This document shows positions 23,377 through 36,328 of a DNA stretch of 64,000 bases, piece by piece. The notes below the pieces were generated by a model. The model was not told the DNA's origin, did no database searches, and saw only the letters and a program-made list of their open reading frames with translations. The stretch comes from Berberis thunbergii. Lineage: Eukaryota > Streptophyta > Magnoliopsida > Ranunculales > Berberidaceae. The position numbers and the translations under genes are program-made. Every line of letters starts with the position of its first letter. The stretch's first letter is position 1. Location: positions 451,972 to 515,971 of the forward strand of contig QNQO01006976.1 of the NCBI GenBank assembly GCA_003290165.1, in the 5' to 3' direction.

Positions 23377-24571
23377 CTGAAAATAAACCACAATTTTCCA
23401 AACTTAGTTGTCACAAACAGTTGTAAATGAACAAGTCATGCCCAAATGTAAAAAGTACTAGTTTAAACAATTCAAACTAGCAGTGTGTCTAGAGTATATG
23501 ATCCACTAAATGAATTGAAACATTCACCTCTGAAAATCATTCATTAGCACAAATATGATTTGTCTAACAAACATAGTTATCAAAAACATTTATTGTATCA
23601 TATTTTGGAGAATGGTTGCATTCTTTTGTTTAACAAAACAAAGCAAGAAACAACAAACTTTAAACTGACCTGCTGCTCTCTAGCTAAAGCAAACGCTCCT
23701 TGCCCATAAAACATAGCCACCTGCTCTATATTTCCTCGAAACAAACACAACAAACCTGCTGTGTTTTTCCTTGAAAAAATAGATCAACTGCAGCCAATTC
23801 CTCTGCGCCTGCGCCTTGCACCTTCCAGCCATCGCTGCCCTGTTTCTGAACAGAAACAGAGCAAAACAACTCTGTCCCAAGCCAAGACAGCACCTTGCCA
23901 AGACTCTTTAATGAGAAAAATACATAAAGATAATAGTATACAAGAAAATTACCATTACGAAAGGAAATGGAGGTATATTATATAGAATAACGGACTTAGG
24001 ATAGGAAAAGCCAATACCTCAACCTCAATTGCTCAAACCTTCCATGGTTAATCATTTCAATAAAATCCTTGATGAATGGGAGATACGCTCTTTCACGCAT
24101 CTCGTGGGGGATGAACGGCTTCACCCCCCTCCCTCGCTGGTTCCCTCTCCATTTAGAATTTCCCTTTAATAAGTGTCACTTTATCCATGCAATATTACTT
24201 GAAATGTGATTCCCAATGGTTACTACATAATATTCCTACTCCCCAAACCCCCACTCAACCTAGCTACTCTACTCTCGGTCTTACTGTCCTATCCAACCTC
24301 GGCATTACCTACTCCATATTAAACTCCTCCACGATGAACTTATCTTGTGAACATTAAAACCTTACCCCTTCACCTATACATTCTGTTTTTCTTTTTCTTT
24401 CCTTGCTAGCCTTTAACTGCCAACCTTATTTTTCATCAAAGTAGAAGATGGTAACATGTTCTGTATGAATAACCAAGGGCAGAGAAGATAAAGCATCAAA
24501 GAAGTGAGTAGTTGGATGCTTAATCACCAACAGAATGCAATCATCTCCTATAATTTTATTGTGGCCATACC

Positions 24572-25525
24572 TTCAAAACAGCAGCAAACTGTTTCATTCA
24601 TTGGATCGTATTTCTCCACTCCATACTTCCTGAATACCTGAGAGGAGGCATTCTCAAGACTTTAGTTTCTAGAATTTATATATAGAACTAGCGACATACA
24701 CAAAGAAATGATGCAGAAGTTACATTTTTTTAAGACAAGGCAAACAATAAAAAAAAAATTTAATTATAGTGAGCTAGAGTGAGAAATTCTCCCCTTCAAA
24801 TAACACCCAATACAAAAGATAAATATCTTTTTTAATCTAAAATTGGGGCTTAATGGACCACATTTTATCCATCCATTAACTACCTTATACCAAACTACTA
24901 CAGGCTACTATGTACATCGTAAAATGCCAAAGCAAATACTACGTCACCTCAGCAAGTTGCTTGTTGGTCATTTCAACACCTTCTAAAAGTGTTTTCAGGA
25001 GTGGAACAGCACCAGCAGAGTCTTTTGTTTGATCTATCTTCGAAAAGCTATCTTTAACAACTGCTGAAGCTCTTCCTAGATTGTCAGCAACATCTAATAA
25101 GCTCTTTCAAAAGTTCTGCAGCATTTACGAGAAGTAAGATTTCAAGAGTAAGTAATAATAATAAATAAATAAATAATCAGATATTTTATACAGATCATGG
25201 ATAATTCAAGAAATTCTAACCTGGATGGCAATCTTTTTGGAGTTCTCTGATTCTATTCTTGTTCTGTCCATTATCGCAAGCGTATCTGCATAGCCCCTGA
25301 GAACACTATCTTGCATGTGATTCATCTCCGCACGCTTATTCTTGAACAAATCTTCCTTCACAGTCAGAAGAAATTCTAATTTGCGAATGTATGCTTCTTC
25401 CTTCTCACGTTTGGCTTCTGCACTAGCCTTTGGGGTCTCCTCATCGGTAACAGGTGCATGTCCATCAACAGGCTTGTTTGTCTGTTTCTTAGACGGTAAC
25501 GAAGGCCAATTTTGTGAACTAGTGG
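24572..25525 (-). pseudogene. Captured mitochondrial GrpE (Mge1) nucleotide exchange factor
   Basis: GrpE releases ADP from mitochondrial Hsp70. Minus-strand exon 25221-about 25525 encodes an acidic linker, then YIRKLEFLLTVKEDLFKNKR and QDSVLRGYADTLAIMDRTRI followed by ESENSKKIAIQ, the long-helix region. Exon 24948-25115 encodes LLDVADNLGRASAVVKDSFS, DSAGAVPLLKTLLEGVEMT and NKQLAE. Exon 24572-24638 encodes VFRKYGVEKYDPMNE. These match the dimer helix and start of the head of plant mitochondrial GrpE in order. The C-terminal beta domain is missing, the N-terminal part is uncertain, and the usual tyrosine-alanine stretch SYAEMEN reads GYADTLA. The phase between the first two exons appears disturbed around 25115. 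Confidence 0.85.
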
Positions 25526-26766
25526 TATCAAAAATTAGACAATTAAATAAAGTCGCCTGCAAAACAAAACAATATAATGTCAAACACTCCAATAAAACTA
25601 AACTCTGAGAATTACTTTTTGTCCAATTTATTGGTAGCAAATTTATGCTAAGAAAACATTACTTTCAGTACTTTAAAATGAAACTAAAGTTATGTGAATA
25701 GCCTATCTATTTTCTTGATTAAGTTGCATTACCAATTCTACAAGGAGAAAAAATGCAATAAGGTAATCATTCTTACCTGCTCATGTCAGTATCTGAAGAT
25801 GGAGGGAAGTAGAATAGCAACTTCTGAAAAAGAAGGGTAGCCACTTTTCTATTAGGTAGCCACCTGTTACATATAGAAAATTTAGTTACCTCAAATATCT
25901 CATTACATAAAGCGAACTAGACACAAAGTTTTATACACAGTTCATCTGATCTTTAAGTACGGGGCATCCTCAAGGGATTGAACATAAATTTGTTCATATC
26001 GTAGCATGGAGCAATCTATTAGGTTTTTGTTTATTCCAATCTAATTGTAATGATTCCTACATGCTTCCACCATGCATTACAGTTATAGATGTTTGATCAT
26101 TAAATAGGAAGCAATAAATGATTATTCCATCACTTTTACAAATTAGCACATTGAGTACCTCAGTTATTTCATATATAAATAGCCAACATCAGCACATTCA
26201 CTAGGTCGTAATTCACCCATATGAACAAGTTTTGTTCCCTAAGTGTCTACCTCAACTATGTATATTGACAGTTTGCAAAGCAGATCATACTCTAATATTG
26301 CAACCATGGAGTCCATTTTATCATAATACAAAAGTGGTCCATTTGAGTTTCAATAGGAAAAAAAAAACTCTCATAAGTAATATGTTCAGCAGTAACTTTT
26401 CTATTTAATCTTGATTCTCAGTATGAAAAGTTGAAAACATATCAAATAGGCACCAAAACAATGAAGCAAAGTAGGTAGGTAATATACAGCTTATAGCATA
26501 AGTAGTCAATACTGAAGACCAGCATGTCCTATAAAAGAAAGGCGAAAAATAAGAAAGGGGAAAAAACCTCTGAAAGAGAGGTGAAGGATGTGAGCTGGGG
26601 GGTTACACAAATTACCACCATCCATTCAATATTTGACATAAGCCCTCTTCTAATTCAAACAGACAAGCTTCGAGTTTCATCCATGAAGCTTTAGCTTAGA
26701 ACAAATTTACTCGACAAAGAGAGAGAGAAGATGCAATTAAAATGATTTATCCTTGTTTAAATACCT

Positions 26767-27012
26767 CATTATGTTTCAACTTTTCCAGTGTAAGCTCTTG
26801 GTTTAAACCAACCATCCTGCACAGAATACAGGGAACGCAAAAAATGAGATTTCTTCAAATAAGATTTTGTCTTCTGTCATCAGTAAGTTCATATATCCTA
26901 AAGATGAAAACATTTCAACTAAGCTACTTGATCTACACCAGTAATGACCTACCTGGCCTGTAGTTCTGCAACCTTGAGAAGCAATACTCTCTCTCTTTCA
27001 GAAACCTCGACC
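26767..27012 (-). pseudogene. Unrecognised coiled-coil exon fragments
   Basis: Two minus-strand exon-like blocks with good splice borders, 26956-27012 (VEVSERERVLLLKVAELQAR) and 26767-26819 (MVGLNQELTLEKLKHNE), have the heptad pattern of a coiled coil. They lie between the methionine synthase and GrpE captures of E2 in the same orientation, so they may be a fifth captured gene. A short block near 25800-25850 (LLFYFPPSSDTDM) may belong with them. I cannot name the source. Confidence 0.4.
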
Positions 27013-27176
27013 TGCCCAAAAAAGAAATAAAATAAATCATAATTATCCTTTTTTATGACCTTTACATAATTATCCTCAGAAATCCTGAAAATCGGATTAA
27101 ATGTTAGTGGAACAGAATTGCTTGAAGCTGAAATCATGAGGTCAACAGATATATTGCTAGAGATCACTCACTTGTT

Positions 27177-29274
27177 TCCCTTGAATTCACGGCGGACTCT
27201 CCTAAGGTCAGCAGTCTGAGGGAAAGATCCAATGGTAGTGGTTGGGAGGATTGGAAGGTTTAACTTCTTCTGCTGAGCATCCAATCTGGTACTCACATTT
27301 GTAGTTCTGCGGTGATCAGAGCCCTTCAAAGCAGCAGCCTGAGCAAATATAGACAGTAAAGATTAGTAAGCATGAAAATTTGTGAAACAGTAAAATACAA
27401 AATATCCTCAGATCACTTACGGCTTTCTGAACGCCCTCATTTGTCACCCTTGGGGAGGATTTTCTTGAAGCTTGAGCAGCAGCATTAGCAAAGAAAAAAG
27501 CTTGTCAATATAGCAAATACAGTGAGAAAAACACAACTATATTATTCGTTGTTCAGTATAATTATAAATATTTATAGATCTGGGTAAATCAAATTGCCAA
27601 GTCCCAGTATGATAGCATGCCACTATAGGGTCTGAGGTTCTTAGGAAAACATCAAAGTGACATTGACCACCATACTGAACAATTATAGGGCCATAAAATT
27701 TGATTGATGCATGCCAACAGCAAACATACAAAAATAGAAACTTTGGAACTAAAGATAAGAATGGATACCTCATCCTTTTGGCCAGACAATGCCTTCGCCA
27801 AGGCGTTCACTTCAACAACCTTCTGTGCAGGCAAATGCAAGCCATGATTTGATTTCATCATCTAGCTTGGTCTCGTTGATCAAATCGACAGCACTGTGGA
27901 GGAGTGAGCATGAGGTGGAAACCAACAACTTGTCTGAATAGGATAATTGATATCATGATAAATCAGTTCAACCTGATTGATTAATAAAAAAAAACTAGTG
28001 CATCGTGTTTGTAGGATGATTACCTTTGCCCACAATGCCTACGAGAGTCTGAAGGGTACTGACAGACGCAGCAAGATCATTAGCCCAGATATTCCTTCCA
28101 TCAACCACACCATCAAAGAGGTATTTGTCCGAAGGGAATCCACCTTTAATCAGATCAAAGGTTTGAGTCCCTCGAACCAAATCAAACCCTACTCCTGTAA
28201 CACCCTTCAAAGAAGTGATTGTCTTGTATGCCTTAGCTGGAACATCAGCAAAGTATGTCTCATTGATAACATTAAGGCTAGACAGAGTTGATTCTAGTTC
28301 AAAATAAGCCTGAGTAAATGCTTGAAGTTGGTGAGCCTCAAGATCCAACACTAGGGTGGGCTCATCAAACTGAATCCAAGAAGCACCGGCAGCCTTCAAC
28401 TCAGTAACTACTTCCCTGCAAAAAATGTGATCATCATTCATTAGTTCTAACTAATTGGAGTGGGCATACTAGGAAATATAGATAGCAACACTCATGGGCA
28501 GACTTACTTGTACACTGGAAGAATGCTTCCGAGAAGGGAGAGAAGAGAAAAGGATTTCTCTACACCCTTGGCGGCTTTGATAGCAACAAGTAAGAGACAG
28601 GGCCTACAAGGACTGGGACGGTCACAAGGCCAAGCTGCAAAACAGAAATAAGGAAATATTTAAGGAGACTTAACCATTACCAGTAATATCAACATGGCAT
28701 AGCTCTACCATTACAATTCGACTAATAATAAAATTCCTGAGTGCACATACCGCCTTGGGCCTATTTGTATTCATTCACTGCCTTGTGGGAAGAATAAGTG
28801 AACTTGGTCTCTGGTCCCAACTCAGGGACAATGAAATGGCTGCATCAATTAGAACCCAATTAATACACAAAACTCCATGGATCAATGAAACTTGTTTGAA
28901 ATTATGAAAAAGGATATCATAACTTACTAGTTGGTGTCAAACCACTTGGTCATTTCCATAGCAGGTACAGAGGCATTTCCTCTGGCCATGGAGAAGTAGG
29001 TGTCAAACCCAATCTCACCACCAGTCCAGTTGTATCTGGAAGGAACAGCTCGATCATCGCTGTAGCGTCAAGCACTTGATCATAGTATGAAAAGGTGTTG
29101 TTGGGGATTTACTTGATCCCGACCGAAGACATTTGCTTTCAAATGGAGGACCTGAGATCAGCAGAAACCTTCTGCAAATCCTCGGCAGTGGTCTTGCCAT
29201 CCCAGAAGATTCCAAGGCGAACTTGAGCTCTCTTTTGGGCCCATGCGAGGATATCCAACAATATGTGATGCCAT
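27177..29274 (-). pseudogene. METE: Captured cobalamin-independent methionine synthase, N-terminal half
   Basis: The enzyme moves a methyl group from methyl-tetrahydrofolate to homocysteine in the cytosol. Minus-strand exons run from ATG at 29274 (MASHIVGYPRMGPK) down to 27177. Later parts include [127 protein letters not shown] and [20 protein letters not shown]. That is roughly residues 1-440 of about 765, so the zinc- and homocysteine-binding C-terminal barrel is missing. Two single-base losses near 29238 and 29210 break exon 1. Stops replace a Trp (after DLRSSI), a Tyr (in the GIKYIP segment) and a Glu (after NEYK). An extra C disrupts the FAAQKV segment. It is a clear pseudogene, headed by its own leader at about 30205-30400. 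Confidence 0.95.
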
Positions 29275-30204
29275 TTTTTCTGGTTCACATCAAGAAAAAA
29301 AATCAAAATCTCATGGTACCCAAACAAGTAATTGCAAAGAAAATGTTGCATATGAATTACCCCCATATATATTTTAATGATTTAATCTAGATGTGAATGC
29401 ACGTGTGATTGTGATAACAAAATTCAGTTCAATTGATTTCTCTAAAATAATGAAAATCAAAGAGTTGAGTGGATGAGTATCGAATGGGATGGGTGTTTCA
29501 CTTGTATTAGTACATTATAAAAACTGAAAACACATTTAGAAAGCATAGGAGATCCGCAAAAACAAGTTTGTAGGAATGAATCTAAACAAGATCTCCATAG
29601 ATCTTTAGTAACTGAATGAAAAATAAGAGTTTCAGATCCATCTCAATCTCTATCTAGTAAAGTATGTGTGATGCAAAGAAGAAACTGAAGGGGATTTAAC
29701 GAAAACAGATGTTGGAAAACCTACAATGACAAGTTGGGTGGGATCTCTGAGTTAAGATCAGATCTGAAATTGTTCAAAAAGATTACACTAGCAGCATTGC
29801 TGAATTGAAAATCTTTTATGACATAAAGATGCAAAAATGTAAAGTAGCTCTAAAATTACAAAGAGTCTCCCTAAATTTTTAGAAATCCGAAACTTGCACA
29901 AATAGAACATAAAGCAATGCCAATCAATCCATCGAAACAAACACCGAAATTGCAGAGATTGAAACTAGAAAATGTAACAGAACAACAATGAAGAAGGTGT
30001 TAGTTAAGCAAGCCTAAGTTTTGTCTTCATTTCATTCAAGCTAACTAAAAATTAGTACAAAAAAGCAGAAAGAGAACTCAACGATTGATCGTTCAGAGCA
30101 TAGATTGAACTACATTCACTTAATCGAAGCTAAAAATCACTCACATTAGAGAGCTTAAGAAGGAAGATCTAAACAAGCATATAGCGATCCTTAAGGAAAA
30201 CTTA

Positions 30205-30400
30205 CGAAGTCTAGGGTCACAGATTGATGAACCGATCCCTAGAAGAAGAAGCTCTCTCTGTCTCGCCTTCTACACTCTTCGTATTGCCTTCTCGACCGAC
30301 TACTGCTCCTCCTCGACTTCTCCCTCTCTCTTTCCTTCTCCTTCTCCTTCTCCTTCTCTCTTTCCCTCTCCTTGAAATTTTAGGGTTTGAAGCAAATTAT
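30205..30400 (-). promoter_or_regulatory. 5'-UTR-like leader exon at the start of the E2 cargo
   Basis: On the minus strand a GA-rich leader with AAACCCTAAAATTTCAAGG near its start leads to a donor-like GTAAGTTTT at about 30204. This looks like a non-coding first exon upstream of the captured methionine synthase ATG. It sits just inside the right subterminal repeats, where a transcript through the cargo would begin. Confidence 0.5.
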
Positions 30401-30524
30401 GGGTTGAAAATTGCAGAGTTGGGGGGAGATGAAGCGGGAAGCAATTTTTTTTCACAAAATTTCGCCCATGAGAAATCGACTTACTTCTCCACACGTCCAC
30501 GTGCAACACACATGCACTTTTGCA

Positions 30525-30728
30525 AGGGTTTTAAGCCGTTGGGTACTATAGCCACGGTTTTTAGCCGTGGCAATCACACCAACGGTTTAGAACCGTGGCC
30601 AAGCCTTGTTTTAGCCACGGTTTTAAGCCGTTTGGCACTATAGCCACGGTTTTTAGCCGTGGCAAACACACCAACGACTTAGAACCATGGCCACCCCTGT
30701 GTAGCTAATCAGGCCTTTTGGTGTAGTG
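30525..30728. repeat. E2 right subterminal palindromes
   Basis: Units such as GCCACGGTTTTTAGCCGTGG in both orientations, ending in GGCCTTTTGGTGTAGTG. The motif matches the E2 left end and the E6 right end. Confidence 0.85.
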
Positions 30729-30731
30729 TTC

Positions 30732-31848
30732 GCCGTATTTTGACTCGGATTAGTAAACTCATAGGGGTGCTTTTACATCTAATGCCCTAAATCCATCTTG
30801 TTTGGGAGTCAATTCTCTAAAGCTCGATATATGATTCAATTAGAAATTTAAGGGAGTTAAACATTGCATAGTCCACACATATATCCTTGATATGTAAAAA
30901 AAATTCTTAATTTGTGTTAGTATCCATTGCCTTGGGTGTTTTATAAGATGAAAATTCCAATGAATTTTGATGCAGTAAGTCATGTATATATGAATTACTT
31001 TGAAGCTCCATAATTATGTGTTGGTTTACATTACACCAAAGGGACTTTTGGCTTCTCAATTGTCATGTATAAGTAACATACCATACTTTGGAGTTCCTAA
31101 AACTTATGAAGATTGTTATTTTAAATTTGCTAATGCATAAGAACCAAATTTATTTTTTTGGTGATACTTTACTCTTATTGACAATTTGTGGGATTTGTTG
31201 AATTGGAAGTCAAGACTTAACAATTGTTGAAAATAGCACAATGTTGTGGGTACCACTCTGGTAAACTCTCATGAGACTATAATTCGTCCATTAGGGACAC
31301 TAAGGGGTTTAAAGGCTTGATGCATTCGCTAAATATAATCGAAAGTGCCAGCGAATATGGATATACTTTGGGGAGCAAAATCATAAAGACGAAATGAGTT
31401 AGAAAAGGAAAACAAAGAGCTGCAAATTCTCTCATTTCTCCTTGGTTACATGAATTGCTTTTTCATGTTGGCTGCTCTTTTGTCTTTCTTGCTGCTGCGA
31501 TTCATTAAGAAGAGAGCTTGGAATTGTTTGAAGTTGTTGCGTGAAGAAAAAATTCGGGTTGCTACTGATTATCTGCTTGGAAGGAGCGTGAAGAGACAAA
31601 GAAGGGGGCCATGAATTGGCTAAATTGAACTCTGATTTTGGAAGTGAACAGGGAGAGTTGTGTGATCTCTCCGAGCTGCGAAGATTTCTTCTTCTTGCTG
31701 CAATTGGGGCCTGAAGAAATCTTTGTTTCTGGGCTGCGAACTCTGACTGCTATGTGATTAATTGTTTCTCATGGTTGTTGTGTTTATTTCGTGACAGTTG
31801 AAGAACATATTTTGAAGTTGTTGTGATTCATGAAGGACATAACCGCTT
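30732..31848. other. Non-coding sequence between E2 and E4
   Basis: No gene. The first part (30738-30870) is copy B of the repeat at 19938-20070. The remainder has no assignable frame and continues, beyond E4 and E3, at 41048-41230 and 45527 onward, so it is one older stretch interrupted twice. Confidence 0.45.
30738..30870 (+). repeat. Dispersed repeat, copy B
   Basis: Related in direct orientation to 19938-20070, sharing TTAGTAAAC and GTTTGGGAGTCA phrases in the same order and spacing. Confidence 0.6.
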
Positions 31849-31851
31849 GTG

Positions 31852-32145
31852 CACTACAAGAAAAATTGTCATCAATAGCGTTTAAAAACCGCTATGATAG
31901 GATACCATAGCGGTTTAGTAACCGCTATGACAGCCGGCGCTATAATAGACCCAGGGGATATTATAGCGGTTTTAAAACGCTATGGTAAGTTTGGCTTTTA
32001 TAGCGTTTCAAAACTGCTATGGTAGCCTCTGCCATAGCGTTTTAAAAACGCTATAGTAGCCTCTAAAACCGCTATGGTAGACTCTGCCATAGCGTTTTAA
32101 AAACGCTATGGTAAGCATACATAGCAATTTTTTTTTTTTTTTTTT
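31852..32145. repeat. E4 left subterminal palindromes
   Basis: Repeated units such as ATAGCGTTTTAAAAACGCTA and CATAGCGGTTTAG in both orientations, followed by a T-tract. The core is GCGTTTT / AAAACGC or GCGGTT / AACCGC. Confidence 0.85.
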
Positions 32146-32761
32146 AACTATCAAATGACTTTTATTACATCTCATAAGTTTTATGTCTAGAAAATAAAAT
32201 TTTAAATGTGCCAAAGTTAAACAGAAGAAGAAGAAGTTTGCCAACTAAATATACAAAATTGATACCTTAATCCAGACATAGAGATCTGAGCATTTCAATC
32301 AAAGCCACACAATTATTATTTAGCTAAATTCATCCAAGGAAATATTTTTATTTATCTATAATCCAGCATGTAATGACACAAAAGGAGCCATCTTAATGTC
32401 AACAAATTGATTACACCAATAAACGCCCAGTATCATAGGTTGCAAAAGACCAATCTAATGTAATGGTACATGAAAGCAGCAAACAGAAGATAGCCAACAA
32501 GCGCAAACCATTCTACGCCACAATCACCTAACTTTATGTTGATCAAAAGTTAGTGAATGCCATACATTTCTCCCTTCCCACATACGCTGAAAGCTCTGCA
32601 AAGCACCTGTCCATGCAAATAAGAATTGGATCATTCAGTCAGACCATCACCACCCCCACCAAAAAAAACGCATGAATTCCCCACCCATGAATAAATACAT
32701 CTATGATTTTTTCCTCTTCAATTTATAAGGATGCACAGGGCAGACTTTCAATATTACCTTC

Positions 32762-34290
32762 TCATACAAATGCATCCTTTTCAAGCAGTTTCAGTACCTC
32801 CTGCTGGTTGTTCAGCTTGGCAACATCAATGGGCGTCTTCCCATCCAAGTTCTGGAGAGTGCTGCAGAAAGTGAAAGAATATCTAAGCATGGAACTATAT
32901 GGTAAAGGCAACCCTAAGTTTAGTGTGAGAAATATTGACTTACACGGCAGCACCGTTTTCCAACAGAAGTGCTACACACTCTTTCCTTCCATAGCCAGCG
33001 GCATAATGAAGGGCAGTGTTTTATTTTTATCCAATGCATCAACTGCCGCTCCAGCTTCAAGGAGGACTTGAGCACATTTTACCTAGAATGAGCAAGATTG
33101 TTTTAGTTTTGTTTCTTTGAAGCCCTCAAAAATATTGCTCGAGGAAATTCTGCTTGTTTATTCAAAGGCTGCTACAATATTGTCAGGAAAGAGAGAAGAG
33201 ATGGGCAATCCAGTTCTAAGATCTTTTTTTGGCTCACTCTATCTCTAAATAAATAATAGAGAAACAAAAATAGTGCATTTTCTTTTTATATAGTGAATTT
33301 AAAATAAAAATATACATTATTTATTGGGCTGAAAGAATTACAGAAAGAAACTTTAAAAATAGCATGTCTATTACGAACGCGTAAAGGATTATCCTACCTC
33401 ACCATATCCACATGCAAAATGCAAAGCTATTCTCCCCTCTTAATCCTCTTCGTCTTTATCAGCCCCAGATGCAAGTGCAGTCTTCAAACCCTATTGCAGC
33501 AACATAACTGATAAGCTTCAAATGGCGAACTTATATAACACTGACACGATAAAATGAAAATACAAACACTAGGTGTAGCCCATAATCAAGTAAAATTCAT
33601 AAGCAGCAGGGAAACATGTGTGATTGTATAGTGGAAGGAGAACAAATGCTCAGTGCCAACAATTCTGGCACATTCCCTTAATGCTGGAAGACTGCAAAAA
33701 TTGCAATGAAATTCAACTGCAGGAAACTATTTACAGAGAAGCTTTCTTCAAAAGAGCCTGTAAGTTGAAAATGTTGTGGAACACAGCAAAACCCTGATCA
33801 CGGCTTCAGCAAGGACATCTAAGGTAAAATTTTGGCTTGGCTTATTCTATTAAATTGAAAACTACTTGTTGATCGTGTGTTCACTGATCTGCATGAAGTC
33901 AAACTTATATACTTCTATAAGTCACGCGGTGACTACTCACCAATCAATTATTTTTCACCTCCCTCAAATTCTCCAGCATGCTTGATGTAGCTGGATCCTA
34001 TAGCAACAATTAATTAAATTGTGCATTACTCTTTAGAACATATTACATCAAACAACTGAAAAATGTAAAGCAGATCATACCTGAATCAACGCATTACCAA
34101 GGCGCTCAGCCATAGTCATGAATTGAGGATTCTGCATAACTTGTTGCATGGTAGAGTAGTATTGATTTGTATCGAGCATAGGTATGCCATTATCATTTGA
34201 ACTTTGAACACTCTTTTGAAGCTGCTCAGCCATCTGATTGAATGCGGGATCTTTTGCTATCTGCTCAGCTAATTCCTTTTGCTATAGGTA
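32762..34290 (-). pseudogene. AKR2: Captured AKR2 ankyrin-repeat chaperone fragment
   Basis: AKR2 proteins are cytosolic chaperones (about 340 residues) that deliver outer-membrane proteins to chloroplasts. Minus-strand blocks in order are: about 34110-34290 ([15 protein letters not shown], then [20 protein letters not shown], then RLGNALIQ), about 33400-33492 (GLKTALASGADKDEED...ALHFACGYGE), 32943-33083 (CAQVLLEAGAAVDALDKNK then [20 protein letters not shown]) and 32765-32860 ([16 protein letters not shown] then [14 protein letters not shown]). A TAA follows KDEED, and one or more bases are missing after DKNK, which shifts the frame before the ALHYAAGYG segment. The N-terminal PEST-like region is missing. 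It is the last capture before the left end of E4. Confidence 0.9.
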
Positions 34291-35381
34291 TGCCTAATCT
34301 TTCTCTCCATGGATCACCTCTCTCTCACGCTCGCTCTCACGCTCTTTGACCTAAAATAAAGCCCTAATCTCAAGCAGAAAGAAAGCAATCACAAGAGCCA
34401 CAAATAACCAATCTATCAAATTTCACAAACTAAGGTAACTTTACCACCATCAAATTCACTCCAAAGAGTGTTTGATTGATTGATTCAACATAAACCCTAA
34501 AGAAGAGAAACTATCATCATCACATCATATAACATCAACATAAACCCTAGATTGTTCTTCTTTTCTAGATGAAAAGGGGGAGTCAATAGTTTCACTTATA
34601 TCTATCTAAATCTTGTTGGTCACACCCTATAATAATTAAGGAGAACATGTCGCAATCCAAGACTCGGATTCCAATCCTTTTTCAATGTGTTGACGCAAAT
34701 CTCACCATTGGTAGCAATGTTGGGATGGAAGATTTTTGTCAGAAAATAACCTAACAATTGAATAAGAAGCGTCTTAGCTCAATAAAGATGAAATACACAG
34801 CTAACTATTTGAAGCTAGCAAAGTTTTCCATATAAATTTTGAAACAAAATTCTCTATAACTATGAATGCTGAAGTCCAATAGTGGATATCCACATTAAAA
34901 CGACAAAAGCATATCTCCAAAGCATCCACTTTTGTGGATTCTTCAAACATGCTTCTATTCCAAAATAATCACATGTTTACTGATTCACAATAGCAAAGCT
35001 CAAAATTGATGATCCATCCACCATCCAACAACGAACAACAAGGACACCAAATAGAGTAAACAAGCTAGTTCCCAAAGACAAAATTGATAGAGATTTGATA
35101 AGTTGGACTTTAGAGACCTTCTACCATTAGATTGTCCAAAAGAATGAAACATCTGTAATCACTCATTCAGGTTAATCACTTTGGAAATAGGAATCCCTAC
35201 CAACTGTAATGGATTTCTACCAAATAATGGCTTCCATCCATGCTTCTTATTATTTGATTCAAAGTAAGATTTACTCAACTACCAAAATCATGATTGCCAT
35301 ACAGAATACAACACATTGAAAGTTGTACAACACAAACTTACCCACAACATAACATAGTATAAGAGAAAATAAGTTAAACAC

Positions 35382-35689
35382 ACCTTTGGGTGGGGTATGC
35401 GGGAAATCGTGACACAGTACCAATTTCATGCGAAAAGCACCATTCTCATATGGAGTTCCAGCTGCAAACAAATATTACTTCTATTCAGAATCAAAGTTGC
35501 AACAAGAAACCGAAGAAAACAGGATCAGTGACAGAAACTACATACCAGGACCCTCAATATCAGCAAATATAGTGGAGAAATCATCATCATTAATTACCAC
35601 ATTGATGCCCTCTGGTGGGCATTCATCTAGATTCTTTAGTTCCTTTGCAAGTTGCTTTATCACGTTAGGTGGCAAGTTTTCATTGGTTG
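35382..35689 (-). pseudogene. UBC22: Captured UBC22 ubiquitin-conjugating enzyme fragment
   Basis: UBC22 is the plant E2S-type ubiquitin-conjugating enzyme of about 250 residues. Exon 35546-35689 encodes ATNENLPPNVIKQLAKELKN, LDECPPEGINVVINDDDF and FADIEGP. Exon 35382-35460 encodes AGTPYENGAFRMKLVL then DFPHTPPKG. Together they are the first third of the UBC fold. The catalytic cysteine lies in later exons that are absent. The two exons join in frame. The initiator ATG would be in a preceding exon and is not identified. Confidence 0.92.
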
Positions 35690-36328
35690 CCTGTTGTAAT
35701 AGATACAGAAACAGCAATAAACCAATAAGTAATAATACCGCTCTTATAATTCATATAAACACTATAAACAGAATGAGGACACACACACGTGGCATCTGAC
35801 CATCATCCCAACCACAAATTAGTTAACTCCAAACCATAGCCTCCACTATGTAGGACCTAAATGAACCTCCTATTCAAACGTCAACTGCATTGGTTAGAAC
35901 TGTTTTACATATGCCATTTTTCAAGCCTATCCTCAATTTATATGTATACATAACAAAACAAAACTATTATCTTCTGATAATATCGCTAGACCAAAGTAGA
36001 AATTTTATAAATGAGGAAGTGGACTGCATCCTTGCCGGCCATTCCAGTGCACGTGCACGATGGCACATACTGCACCCACTCAAATAAACCAAAACAGTTA
36101 ACATCAGTAATACTAGGACTTTGAGAGGCCTAGTATTCAAGTCAGCTGTTTTCTCCTGGCCCTCAACGTCTTGTAATCCTCTTACGTAGTTAACCGCATA
36201 GGTGCCAACAACAAAGTACCCAAAAGAATGGATCCCTGACAACATCCCTGCAGACAGAGAACAGTAAACATTAGAATGTGGAACATTAAACAATTCCCAG
36301 CGGTCACGAGAGAGGACAGTAGGCTTAC

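Larger units (their letters stand above)
21226..30728 (-). mobile_element. CACTA element E2 carrying four captured genes
   Basis: E2 begins CACTACACCAAAA and ends with its reverse complement. TTC flanks both sides (21223-21225 and 30729-30731). Subterminal palindromes of the ACGGTTTTAAAACCGT type fill about 320 bp at the left and 200 bp at the right. It is 9,503 bp long with no recognisable transposase. Reading on the minus strand from the right end, it holds a 5'-UTR-like leader, methionine synthase (N-terminal half), unrecognised exons, mitochondrial GrpE, chloroplast ascorbate peroxidase and a SNF2-ATPase piece, all in the same orientation. Several fragments have stops or frameshifts. It is inserted in or next to TRIM-derived sequence. 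Confidence 0.93.

Noticed and set aside
30224..30643. 139-codon plus-strand frame rich in Pro, Ser and Leu
   Set aside because: It runs through the CT-rich leader and the palindromic repeats of E2, and is explained as the opposite strand of the methionine synthase leader.
36100..36245. Open block next to the GONST1-like exon as a second transporter exon
   Set aside because: It does not match the next segment of that family as I know it; left unassigned.
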